NCBI GenBank assembly: GCA_038025085.1
Contig: CM076154.1
Location: 24,852,501-24,916,500, forward strand
DNA: 64,000 bases
Direction: 5' to 3'
Source of the DNA: Tetragonia tetragonoides
Lineage: Eukaryota; Streptophyta; Magnoliopsida; Caryophyllales; Aizoaceae
The position numbers were made by a program, and so were the translations under genes. The stretch's first letter is position 1; each line of letters begins with the position of its first letter. Under the pieces are notes generated by a model. The model saw only the letters and a list, made by a program, of their open reading frames with translations, did not search any database and was not told where the DNA came from. Of this stretch, positions 35,938 through 47,590 are shown piece after piece.

Positions 35938-38900
35938 TGATACGTTAGCAAAACTGAAGGTTTTAGCTCGTTTTCGAACAATGGGTGTTTTGATAATATT
36001 TTGTTTGTTTTGTGATTATAAAGATTGAAAACAAAGTAAATGAAACGAAAAATAAGAAGAGGGAGGATAGATAGCACCACCACCAGGACTATAAAGGATT
36101 TAACCACCAAGTCAAGGCTAATGGATACTACTTGTTTCACCAAATATCCCTAAGGACATTATAAAGAACAACAAGGTTTGTAAGCAAAAGGCAGCAGCCA
36201 TTTCATATTTTCATTCATCATCCAGTACCTTTTACATCAGCTGTTCTTACATATTTATAGGGGTCACAAATGTGCCCTAATAACCTAAGAATACTCTAGA
36301 AAGGGTGAGCTGTCCAAGAGTAGTGCCCAAGCAAAATGAAACTTCAGTATTTTGCCCAGAAATGAGCCAAATACGTGCAGTACAATTTGGAGCGCATTTC
36401 CTTCCCTTTTGGACCACTTGACAGCTGTTGCTTGTCCTTGCACAAGGACAAACGTGGGTGAGCTGTAAGAGGAGCCTCAAGCTTCATCCTTATCCATCCC
36501 ATGTGCTTTTAGACTCTCCTCATTCAGCAACTACTTAGGGAATTCTAATAACAACTAATTACATTTGTTAATTATGCTAACTACATGCAGGGTGCACTAT
36601 AATTAACAATAATCACAAATATTTATTTGTACGGACTAATTAAGTTGTACGGACTAATCATCAAGATTAGGTGGCCAAAAGGACAGTAATGCCTTTAGAA
36701 CCAGAAATATCATCACTTATCTTGAGAGTGTCCCATTTGCCAAGATCATTGCAATGACACTAAATCTAGTCTCTTGATGATCTGATGTTAATGCACCACC
36801 AACGCATCAAAAGAACTCAATCTCTTTCACCCTAGTAGTATGAGGTTTTAAAACGCGTAAATGCATTCAAAAGCTTAAGTTGAACCTTGTTGGTACTTGT
36901 AAACATCTTTGGTGTAGTTTCTCACTCAAATGAATGCAAAGAAAACATTTGGGTGCGTTCTCTTAATGTACAACACAAGTATTAAGTATGTACTTGTAAA
37001 CACGTTTTAAAAGCTCTTGTAAACATCCTTGGTGTAGTTTCTCACTCCAATGAATGCAAACAAAACTTTTGGGTGCTTTCTCTGTAAATACAACACAAAA
37101 GAACTCAATCTCTTTCACCCTAGCCGTAAGAGCTGTTAAAACGCGTAAATGCATTCAAAAAGTGGAGTTAAAGCATGTTTGTACTTGTAAACATCCTTGG
37201 TGTAGTTTCTCACTCAAATGAATGCATACAAAACATTTGGGTGCTTTCTCTTAACATACAGCACAAAAGAACTCAATCTCTTTCACCCTTGATGTAAGAG
37301 CTGTCAAACCGTGTAAATGCATTCAAAAGGAGGAGTTAAAGCTTGTTTGTACTTGTAAACATCCTTGGTGTAGTTTTTCACTAAAATTAATGCAAAGAAA
37401 GCATTTGGGTGCTTTCTCTTAATATAAAACACAAAAGACCTCAATCTCTTTCACCCTAGTCGTATGAGGTTTTATAACGCCTAATTCCTTTCAAAAGCTT
37501 GTGTTGAAGCTTTTCTCTACTTGTAAACATCCTTGGTTAAGTTAATCTCTTTCACCCTAGATGTAAGAGCTGTTAAAACGCGTAAATGCATTCAAAAGGT
37601 GGAGTTAAAGCTTGTTTGTACTTGTAAACATCCTTGGTGTAGTTTCTCCTCAAATGAATGCAAACAAAGCTTTTGGGTGCTTTCTCTAAATATACAACAC
37701 AAAAGAACTCAATCTCTTTCACCCTAGATGTAAGAGCTGTTAAAACGCGTAAATGCATTAAAGAGGTGGAGTTAAAGCTTGTTTGTACTTGTAAACATCC
37801 TTGGTGTAGTTTTTCACTCAAATTAATGCAAACAAAGCATTTGGGTGCGATCTCTTAAAATACAACACAAAAGAACTCAATCTCTTTCACCCTTGTCGTA
37901 TGAGCTTTTAAAACGCTTAAATGCATTCAAAAGCTTGAGTTCAAGCTTGTTTGTAGTTGTAAACATCCTTGGGGTAGTTGCACACTCAAATAAATGTAAA
38001 CAAAGCATTTGCGAGCTTTTTCTTAATATACAACACAAAAGAACTGAATCTCTTTTCGACTAGTCGTAAGAGCTGTTAAAATGCGTAAATGCATTCAAAA
38101 GCTTGAGTTGAAACTTGTTTGTACTTGTAAACTTCCTTGGTGTAGTTTCTCACTCAAATGAATGGCAACAAACCATTTGGGTGATTTCTCTTAATATACA
38201 ACACAAAAGAACTCACTCTCTTTCACCCTAGTTGTAAGAGCTGTTAAAATGCGTAAATGCATTCAAACGGTGGAGTTAAAGCTTGTTTGTGCTTGTAAAC
38301 ATCCTTGGTGTAGTTTCTCACTCAAATGAATGCAAACAAAGCATTTGGGTGCTTTCTCTTAATATATAACACAAAAGAACTCAATCTCTTTCACCTTAGT
38401 TGTTAGAGCTGTTAAAATGCGAAAATGCATTCAAAAGGTGGAGTTGAAGCTTGTTTGTACTTGTAAACATCCTTGAGGTAGTATCTCACTCAAATGAATG
38501 CAAACAAAGCATTTGGGTGACTTCTCTTAATATACAACACAAAAGAACTCAATCTCTTTCACCCTAATCGTAAGAGCTGTTAAAACGTGTAAATGCATTC
38601 AAAAGGTGGAGTTAAAGTTTGTTTGTACTTGTAAACATCCTTGGTGTAGTTTCTCACTCAAATGAATGCAAACAAAGCATTTGGGTGCTTTCTCTTAATA
38701 AACAACACAAAAGACCTCAATCTCTTTCACCCTAGTCATATGAGCTTTTAAAACGCGTAAATGCATTCAAAAGGTTGAGTTGAAGCATGTTTGTACTTGT
38801 AAACATTCTTGGTGTAGTTTCTCACTCCAATGAATGCAAACAAAGCTTTTGGGTGCTTTCTCTGAAAATACAACACAAAAGAACTCAATCTTTTTCACCC

Positions 38901-38989
38901 TAGTCATATGAGCTTTTGAAACCCGTAAATGCATTCAAAAGCTTCAGTTGAAGCTTGTTTGTACTTGTAAACATCCTTGGTTAAGTTTC
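35541..38989. repeat. Tandem segmental duplication, unit 2 (3449-bp period)
   Basis: Near-identical copy of 32090-35540. The junction at 35541-35585 joins a monomer from the right end of the unit to one from the left end in perfect monomer register, as expected of unequal exchange between homologous monomers. The flank at 39000-39480 resembles 31920-32430, that is, the region left of the unit. Confidence 0.93.
35938..36809 (-). mobile_element. Solo LTR, copy 2 (872 bp)
   Basis: Identical by eye to copy 1, with the same AAAGA duplications (35933-35937 and 36810-36814) and the same satellite flanks. It is therefore a product of the segmental duplication and not of a second insertion. The TATA box is at 36252-36261. 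Confidence 0.92.
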
Positions 38990-39520
38990 TCACTCAAATG
39001 AATGCAAACAAAGCATTTGGGTGCTTTCTCTTAATATACAACACAAAAGAACTCAATCTTTTTCACCCTAGTTGTAAGAGCTGTTAAAATGCGTAAATGC
39101 ATTCAAATGGTCGAGTTAAACCTTGTTTGTGCTTGTAAACATCCTTGGTGTAGTTTTTCACTCCAATGAATGCAAACAAAGCATTTGGGTGCTTTCTCTT
39201 CATATACAACACAAAAGAACTCAATGTCTTTCACCCTAGTTGTAAGAGCTGTTAAAATGCGTAAATGCATTCAAAAGATGGAGTTGAAGCTTGTTTCTAC
39301 TCGTAAACATCCTTAATGTAGTTTCTCACTCAAATGAATGCAAACAAAGCTTTTGGTTGCTCTCTCTTAATATACAACGGAAAAGAACTCAATCTCTTTC
39401 ACCCTAGTCGTAAGAGCTGTTAAAACGCGTAAATACATTCAATAGCGTTTGTTGAAGCTTGTTTGTACTTGTAAACATCCTTGGTGTAGTTACTCACTCC
39501 AATGAATGCAAACAAAGCTT
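36810..39520 (-). repeat. Satellite array, minus orientation
   Basis: About 16 minus-oriented monomers. After 38990 the sequence is no longer part of the exact duplication but is related to 31920-32430 with more changes (CAACGGAAAAGAAC near 39375, CAATAGCGTTTG near 39440). It switches strand at 39520-39532 within GGGTGCTCGCAAATG, before reaching the site where the solo LTR inserted. Confidence 0.9.
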
Positions 39521-40225
39521 TTGGGTGCTCGCAAATGCTTTGTTTACATTCATTTGAGTGTGAAACTACCCCAAGGATGTTTACAACTACAAACAAGCTT
39601 GAACTCAAGCTTTTGAATGCATTTAAGCGTTTTAAAAGCTCATACGACAAGGGTGAAAGAGATTTCAGTTCTTTTGTGTTGTATATTAAGAGAATGCATC
39701 CAAATACTTTGTTTGCATTCATTTGAGTGTGTAACTACACCTAGGATGTTTACAAGTACAAACAAGCTTCAACTCAAGCTTTTGAATGCATTTACGCGTT
39801 TTAAATGCATTTACGCGTTTTAACAGCTCTTACGACTATGGTAAAAGAAATTGAGTTCTTTTGTGTTGTATATTGAGAGAAAGCACCCAGATGCTTTGTT
39901 TGCATTCATTTGACTGAGAAAATACACCAAGGATGTTTACAAGTACAAACAAGCTTCAACTCAAGCTTTTGAATGAATTTACGCGTTTTAACAGCTCTTA
40001 CGATTAGGGTGAAAGAGATTGAGGTCTTTTGTGTTGTATATTAAGAGAAAGCACCCAGATGCTTTGTTTGCATTCAGTTAAGTGAGAAACTACACCAAGG
40101 ATGTTTACAAGTACAAACAAGCTTCAACTGAAGCTTTTGAATGCATTTACGCGTTTTGAATGCATTTACTAACAGAAAGCATTTGTTACTCACAACTCAA
40201 GCTTTTGAATGCATTTACTCTATCA
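39521..40225 (+). repeat. Satellite, short plus-oriented block, rearranged ends
   Basis: About four monomers, including partial ones: a doubled GCATTTACGCGTTTTAA at 39787-39821 and a broken end at 40140-40228 with ATTTACTAACAGAAAGC and ACTCTATCACCATAATAC. The right end leads into the palindrome at 40228-41913. Confidence 0.85.
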
Positions 40226-41385
40226 CCATAATACATTCAAAAGCTTGAGTTGAAGCTTGTTTGTACTTGTAAACATCCTTGGTGTAGTTTCTCACTCAAA
40301 TGAATGCAAACAAAGCATTTGTGTGGTTTCTCTTAATATACAACACAAAAGAACTAAAACTCTCTTTCACCCTAGTTGTAAGAGCTGTTAAAATGCGTAA
40401 ATGCATTCAAAAGTTTGAGCTAAAGCTTGTTTGTACTTATAAACATCCTTGGTGTAGTTTCTCACTCAAATGAATGCAAACAAAGCATCTGGGTGCTTTC
40501 TCTTAATATACAACACAAAAGAACCCAATCTTTTTCACCCTAGTCATATGGGCTTTTAAAACGCGTAAATGCATTCAAAGGGTGGAGTTAAAGCTTGTTT
40601 GTACTTGTAAACATCCTTGGTGTAGTTTCTCACTCAAATGAATGCAAACAAAGCATCTGGGTGCTTTCTCTTAATATACAACACAAAAGAACTCAATCTT
40701 TTTCACCCTAGTCGTAAGAGGTTTTTAATGTAAACAAAGTACACCAAGATTGAGTTCTTTTGTACATTTAAACATTCATTTTATTGTGAATACATTCAAA
40801 AGCTTGAGTTGAAGCTTGTTTGTACTTTAAAACATTCTAGGTGTAGTTTCACACTCAAATGAATGCAGACAAAGTATTTGGATGCTTTCTCTTAATATAA
40901 AACACAAAAAACTGAAATCTCTTTCACCCTACACGTATAAGCTTTTAAAACGCGTAAATGCATTCAAAAACTTGATTTGCAGCTTATTTGTACTTGTAAA
41001 CATCCTTGGTGTAGTTTTACATTCAAATGAATGCAAACAAAGCATTTGGGTGCTTTCTCTTAATATACAACACAAAAGAACTCAATTTCTTTTACCATAG
41101 TCGTAAGAGCTGTTAAAACGCATAATGCATTCAAAACGCGTAAGTGGATTCAAAAGCATGAGTTGAAGCTTGTTTGTACTTATAAACATCCTTGTTTGTA
41201 CTTTTAAACATCCTTGGTGTAGTTTCTCCCTCAAATGAATGCTTGTTTGCATTCATTTGAGGGAGAAACCACCCAAATGCTTTGTTTTAAAATGCGTAAA
41301 TGCATTCAAAAGGTGGAGTTAAAGCTTGTTTGTGCTTGTAAGCATCCTTGGTGTAGTTTCTCACTGAAATTGTATGCATTTACAA
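40226..41385 (-). repeat. Satellite, minus orientation, left part of a palindrome
   Basis: About six monomers, including the chimeric patch at 40704-40790 shared with 841-920, and diverged monomers with TTCTAGGTGTAGTTTCACAC. Confidence 0.87.
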
Positions 41386-41913
41386 ACAAGCTTTTGACTG
41401 CATTTACGCGTTTTAAAAGCTCATACGAGTAGGGTGAAAGAGATTTGAGTTCTTTTGTGTTGTATATTAAGAGAATGCATCCAAATACTTTGTTTGCATT
41501 CATTTGAGTGAGAAACTACACCAAGGATGTTTACAAGTACAAACAAGCTTTAACTCCACCTTTTGAATGCGTTTACGCGTTTTAACAGCTCTTACATCTA
41601 GGGTGAAAGAGATTGAAGTCTTTTGTGGTGTATATTAAGAGAAAGCACCCAAATGCCTTGTTTGCATTCATTTGAGGGAGAAACTACACCAAGGATGTTT
41701 ATAAGTACAAACAAGCTTTAGCTCAAACTTTTGAATGCATTTACGCATTTTAACAGCTCTTACAACTAGGGTGAAAGAGAGTTTTAGTTCTTTTGTGTTG
41801 TATATTAAGAGAAACCACACAAATGCTTTGTTTGCATTCATTTGAGTGAGAAACTACACCAAGAATGTTTACAAGTACAAGCAAGCTTCAACTCAAGCAT
41901 TTGAATGCATTTA
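40228..41913. repeat. Imperfect palindrome, centre about 41070
   Basis: GAACTAAAACTCTC starting at 40351 is answered by its complement ending at 41790, and GTTTGAGCTAAAGC starting at 40413 by its complement ending at 41728; both give the sum 82141. The outer parts (CATTTGTGTGG near 40317, CACACAAATG near 41815) also match. A monomer pair at 40870-40960 and 41395-41495 matches with a shifted centre, so an indel has occurred in the inner part. Confidence 0.82.
41222..41269. repeat. Perfect 21-bp hairpin at a monomer joint
   Basis: 41222-41242 and 41249-41269 are exact reverse complements around the six-base loop TTGTTT. The arms are the GTTTCTCCCTCAAATGAATG landmark facing itself. A tiny plus-oriented piece lies between minus-oriented monomers. 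Confidence 0.95.
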
Positions 41914-42945
41914 CGCGTTTTAAAAGCTCATATGACTAGGGTGAAAAAGATTGAGTTCTTTTATGTTGTATTTTAAGAGAAAGCAACCAAAAGTTTTGTT
42001 TGCATTCATTTCAGTGAGAAACTACACCAAGAATGTTTACAAGTACAAACAAGCTTCAACTCAAGCTTTTGAATGTATTTACGCGTTTTAACAGCTCTTA
42101 CGATTAGGGTGAAAGAGATTGAGGTCTTTTGTGTTGTATATTAAGAGAAATCACAAAAATGCTTTGTTTGCATTCATTTGAGTGAGAAACTACACCAAGG
42201 ATGTTCACAAGTACAAACAAGTTTCAACTCATGCTTTTGAATGCATTTACGCGATTTAATAGCTCATATGACTAGGGTGAAAAAGCTAGAGTTCTTTTCT
42301 GTTGTATATTAAGAGAAAGCATCCAAAAGCTTTGTTTGCATTCATTGGAGTGAGAAACTCAATCTCTTTTGTGTTTACAAGTACAAAAAAGCTTCAACTC
42401 AAGCTTAAGAGAAACCACCCAAATGCTTTGTTTGCATTCATTTGAGTGTGAAACTACCCCAAGGATGTTTACAACTATAAACAAGCTTAAACTCAAGCTT
42501 TTGAATGCATTTAAGCGTTTAAAAGGCTCATACGACAAGGGTGAAAGAGATTGAGTTCTTTTGTGTTGTATATTAAGAGAACGCACCCAAATGTTTTCTT
42601 TGCATTCATTTGAGTGAGAAACAACACCAAACATGTTTACAAGTACCAACAAGCTTCAACTTAAGCTTTTGAATGCATATACGCGTTTTAAAACCTCATA
42701 CGACTAGGGTGAAAGAGATTGAGTTCTTTTGTGTTGTATTTTCAGAGAAAGCACCCAAAAGCTTTGTTTGCATTCATTGGAGTGAGAAACTACACCAAGG
42801 ATGTTTACAAGTACAAACAAGCTTCGACATAACCTTTTGAATGTATTTACGCGTTTTAACAGCTCTTACGACTAGGGTGAAAGAGATTGAGTTCTTTTCT
42901 GTTGTATATTAAGAGAAAGCACACAAATGCTTTATTTGCTTTCAT
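41386..42945 (+). repeat. Satellite array, plus orientation
   Basis: About nine monomers. A rearrangement at 42358-42420 fuses CTCAATCTCTTTTGTG to GTTTACAAGTACAAAA and then to AAGCTTAAGAGAAACC, skipping parts of two monomers. The switch to minus at 42946-42960 (GATTGTGAATACATTC) parallels the one at 1205. Confidence 0.88.
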
Positions 42946-45770
42946 TTGATTGTGAATACATTCAAAATTTTGAGTTGAAGCTTGTTTGTACTTGTAAACA
43001 TCGTTGGTGTAGTTTCTCACTCAAATGAATGCATACAAAGCATTTGGGTGCTTTCTCTTAATATACAACACAAAAGAACTGAATCTCTTTCACCCTAGAT
43101 GTAAGAGCTGTTAAAACGCGTAAATCCATTCAAAAGGAGGAGTTAAAGCTTGTTTGTACTTGTAAACATCCTTGGTGTAGTTTCTCCTCAAATGAATGCA
43201 AACAAAGCAGTTGGGTGCTTTCTCTTAATACAACACAAAAGAACTCAATCTCTTTCACCCTAGATGTAAGAGCTGTTAAAACGCGTAAATACATTCAAAA
43301 GGTGGAGTTAAAGCTTGTTTGTACTTGTAAACATCCTTGGTGTAATTTCTCTCTCAAATTAATGCAAATAAAACATTTGGGTGCTTTCTCTAAATATACA
43401 ACACCAAAGACCTCAATCTCTTTCACCCTAGTTGCAAGAGCTGTTAAAATTCGTAAATGCATTCAAAAGGTTGAGTTAAAGCTTGTTTGTACTTATAAAC
43501 ATCCTTGGTGTGGTTTCTCACTCAAATGAATGCAAAGAAAACATTTGGGTGCGTTCTCTTAATATACAACACAAAAGAACTCAATCTCTTTCACCCTTGT
43601 CGTATTAGCTTTTAAAACGCTCAAATGCATTCAAAAGCTTGAGTTCAAGCTTGTTTGTAGTTGTAAACATCCTTGGTGTAGTTTCTCACTCAAATGAATG
43701 CAAACAAACCAATTGGATGATTTCTCTTAATATACAACACAAAAGAACTCAATCTCTTTCACTCTAGTTGTAAGAGCTGTTAAAATGCGTAAATGCATTC
43801 AAAAGCTTTAGTTGAAGCTTGTTTGTACTTTTAAACATCCTTGGTGTAGTTTCTCACTCAAATGAATGCAAACAAAGCATTTCGGTGCTTTCTCTTAATA
43901 TACAACACAAAAGACCTCAATCTCTTTCACCCTCGTCCTATGAGGTTTTAAAACGCGTAAATGGTTTCAAAAGCTTGAGTTGAAGCTTGTTTGTACTTGT
44001 AAATATCCTTGGTGTAGTTTCTCCCTTAAATGAATGCAAACAAAGCATTTGGGTGCTTTCTCTTAATATACAACACAAAAGAACTCAATCTCTTTCACCC
44101 TAGTCGTATGAGGTTTTAAAACGCGTATATGCATTCAAAAGCTTAAGTTGAAGCTTGTTGGTACTTGTAAACATCCTTGGTGTGGTTTCTCACTCAATTG
44201 AATGCAAAGAAAACAGTTGGGTGCCTTCTCTTTATATAGAACACAAAAGAACTCAATCTCTTTCACGTTTGTCGTATGAGCTTTTAAAACGCTTAAATGC
44301 ATTCAAAAGCTTGAGTTCAAGCTTGTTTGTAGTTGTAAAAATCCTTGAGGTAGTTTCACACTCAAATGAATGCAAAGAAAGCATTGCTTTCTCTGAAAAT
44401 ACAACACAAAAGAACTCAATCTCTTTCACCCTACTCGTAAGAGCTGTTAAAACGCGTAAATACATTCAAAAGCTTGAGTTGAAGCTTGTTTGTACTTGTA
44501 AACATCCTTGGTTAAGTTTCTCACTTAAATGAATGCAGACAAAGCATAATCAAGCTTTAACTCCACCTTTTGAATGCCAAAAGCTTTTTGGTGCTTTCTT
44601 TAATATACCACACAAAAGAACTCAATCTCTTTCACCCTAGTTGTAAGACCTGTTAAAATGCGTAAATGCATTCAAAACGTGTAAATGCATTCAAAAGCTT
44701 AAACTGAAGCTTGTTCGTACTTGTAAACATCCTTGGTGTAGTTTCTCACTCAAATGAATGCAAACAAAGCATTTGGGTGCTTTCTCTTAATTTTCAACAC
44801 AAAAGAACTCAATCTCTTTCACCCTAGTCGTATGCGCTTTTAAAACGGGTAAATGCATTCAAAAGCTTGAGTTGAAGCTTGTTTGTACTTGTAAACATCC
44901 TTGGTGTAGTTTCTCACTCAAATGAATGCAAATAAAGCATTTGGGTGCTTTCTCTTAATATACAACAAAAAGACCTTAATCTCTTTCACCCTAGATGTAA
45001 GAGCTGTTAAAACGCGTAAATGCATTCAAAAGGTGGAGTTAAAGCTTGTTTGTACTTGTAAACATCCTTGGTGTAGTTTCTCACTTAAAATAATGCAAAG
45101 AAAGCATTTGGGTGCTTTCTCTTAATATACAACACAAAAGACCTCAATCTCTTTCACCCTAGTTGTAAGAGCTGTTAAAATGCGTAAATCCATTCAAAAG
45201 GTTGAGTTAAAGCTTGTTTGTACTTGTAAACATTCTTGGTGTGGTTTCTCACTCAAATGAATGCAAAGAAAACATTTGGGTGCGTTCTCTTAATATACAA
45301 CACAAAAGAACTCAATCTCTTTCACCCTTGTCGTATGAGCTTTTAAAACGCTTAAATGCATTCAAAAGCTTGAGTTCAAGCTTGTTTGTAGTTGTAAACA
45401 TCCTTGGGGTAGTTTCACACTCAAATGAATGCAAAGAAAGCATTTGGGTGCTTTCCCTGAAAATACAACACAAAAAAACTCAATCTCTTTCACCCTACTC
45501 GTAAGAGCTGTTAAGACGCGTAAATACATTCAAAAGCTTGAGTTGAAGTTTTTTTGTACTTGTAAACATCCTTGGTTAAGTTTCTCACTGAAATGAATGC
45601 AAACAAAGCATTTGTACTCGTTATCAAGCTTTAACTCCACCTTTTGAATGCAAAAAAAGCTTTTGGATGCTTTCTCGGAAAATACAACACAAAAGAACTC
45701 AATCTCTTTCACCCTAGATGTAAGATCTGATAAAACGCGTAAATGCATTCAAAAGGTGGAGTTAAAGCTT
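42946..45770 (-). repeat. Satellite array, minus orientation
   Basis: About 17 monomers, paralogous to 1205-4220. Small plus-oriented insertions at about 44548-44580 and 45615-45655 match those at 3160 and 4065. It retains the monomer (about 45400-45570) that is missing at 4010-4021. Confidence 0.92.
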
Positions 45771-47040
45771 TGCTTGCATTCATTGGAATGAGAAACTACA
45801 CCAAGGATGTTTACAAGTACAAACAAGCTTCAACTCAAGCTTTTGAATGTATTTACGCGTTTTAACAGCTCTTACGAGTAGGATGAAAGAGATTGAGTTC
45901 TTTTGTGTTGTATTTTCGGAGAAAGCACCCAAATGCTTTCTTTGCATTTATTTGAGTGTGAAACTACCCCAAGGATCTTTACAACTACAAACAAGCTTGA
46001 ACTCAAGCTTTTGAATGCATTTACGCGTTTTAACAGCTCTTACGATTAGGGCGAAAGAGATTGAGGTCTTTTGTGTTGTATATTAAGAGAACGCACCCAA
46101 ATGCTTTCTTTGCATTCATTTGAGTGAGAAACCACACCAAGGATGTTTACAAGTACAAACAAGCTTTAACTCAACCTTTTGAATGCATTTACGAATTTTA
46201 GCAGCTCTTACAACTAGGGTGAAAGAGATTGAGGTCTTTTGTGTTGTATATTAAGAGAAAGCACCCAAATGCTTTCTTTGCATTAATTTGAGTGAGAAAC
46301 TACACCAAGGATGTTTACAAGTACAAAGAAGCTTTAACTCCCCCTTTTGAATGCATTTACGCGTTTTAACAGCTCTTACATCTAGGGTGAAAGAGATTGA
46401 GGTCTTTTCTGTTGTATATTAAGAGAAAGAACCCAAATGCTTTATTTGCATTCATTTGAGTGAGAAACTACACCAAGGATGTCTACAAGTACAAACAAGC
46501 TTCAACTCAAGCTTTTGAATGCATTTACGCGTTTTAAAAGCGCATACGACTAGGGTGAAAGAGATTGAGTTCTTTTGTGTTGAAAATTAAGAGAAAGCAC
46601 CAAAATGCTTTGTTTGCATTCATTTGAGTGAGAAACTACAGTAAGGATGTTTACAAGTACAAACAAGCTTCAGCTTAAGCTTTTGAATGCATTTACACGT
46701 TTTGAATGCATTTACGCATTTTAACAGCTCTTACAACTAGGGTGAAAGAGATTGAGTTCTTTTGTGTTGTATATTAAGAGAAATCACCCAAATGCTTTGT
46801 TTGCATTCATTTGAGTGACAAAACTTAACCAAGGATGTTTACAAGTACAGACAAGCTTCAACTCAAGCTTTTGAATGTATTTACGCGTTTTAACAGCTCT
46901 TACGATTAGGGTGAAAGAGATTGAGGTCTTTTGTGTTATATATTAAGAGAAAGCACCCAAATGCTTTGTTTGCATTCATTTGAGTGAGAAACTACACCAA
47001 GGATGTTTACAACTACAAACAAGCTTTAACTCCACCTTTT
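44500..47040. repeat. Large imperfect palindrome, centre about 45688
   Basis: Paralogue of the palindrome at 2950-5490. TTAATTTTCAACA at 44787-44799 is mirrored at 46578-46590 (sum 91377). The centre is displaced 84 bp relative to the simple offset, exactly half a monomer, as expected because the left arm here keeps one 168-bp monomer more. This copy is therefore the more symmetrical one. Confidence 0.82.
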
Positions 47041-47041
47041 G
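45771..47041 (+). repeat. Satellite array, plus orientation (right palindrome arm)
   Basis: About 7.5 monomers, paralogous to 4221-5490, ending at the second copia fragment. One monomer (46010-46090) carries variants (GATTAGGGCGAAAG) not found at the matching place in copy A, a likely conversion tract. Confidence 0.9.
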
Positions 47042-47338
47042 AGAAAGAAATTAGGAGAAAAGGGAGTTGAATGTATGTTTGTAGGCTTTGCTACACATAG
47101 CAAGGCCTATAGGTAATTGAACCAAATAATTTAATTGCGGTCAATATAATTATTGAATAAAGGCATACTATATTTAATGAGAATCGATTCACGTCTATCC
47201 CTAGGCCAAAAGACCGAATTGGAGGTTATGTCAAACCAACCTCAAGATGACAATGATGATGGTGAGGTTGTTGAACTTAGAAGAAGTAAACGACCTCGGA
47301 AAGCCAAATATCATTTGATTTCGGATATACATGGGGGT
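47042..47338 (+). pseudogene. Ty1/copia polyprotein fragment, second copy, broken
   Basis: Paralogue of 5491-5787 with the same joints to satellite, the same internal stop after SKAYR and the same frame changes, so the damage is older than the duplication. By eye it differs at about five positions (for example GGCTTTGCT for GGCTATGCT, GTCAATATA for GTCAGTATA). The RSKRPRKAKYH block is intact here too. One change (GAATAAAGG for GAATTAAGG) opens an alternative upstream ATG at 47153, which has no meaning for function. Not a working gene. Confidence 0.85.
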
Positions 47339-47590
47339 AAATGCATCCAAATATACAACATTAAATACTTGCGATCCAAATGTTTTGTTTGCACTTATAA
47401 ACACCCTTGGTGTAGTTTCACCCTACTCGTAGAAAAAATAAACTAGCCCACTGTGATAAAACTACACCAATGTGGCCTTGGAAACTCAATCTCACCTTAG
47501 AGAGTTTGCATTTGAGTGTAACTACACCAATGTCTTTTGTACGCAATTATTAACTTATAAACTGATACTTTGGAATGCATACAACTAGCT
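47339..47590. other. Divergent satellite-like sequence beside copia copy 2
   Basis: Matches 5788-6040 closely, including the CTAGCCCA and AACTTATAAACTGATACTTT pieces. No gene seen. Confidence 0.6.

Noticed and set aside
35938..36809. Two solo LTRs and the satellite between them as one long LTR retrotransposon
   Set aside because: The sequence between them is minus-oriented satellite without primer site or polypurine tract. Each LTR has its own AAAGA target duplication, and the duplication extends beyond the LTRs into satellite.
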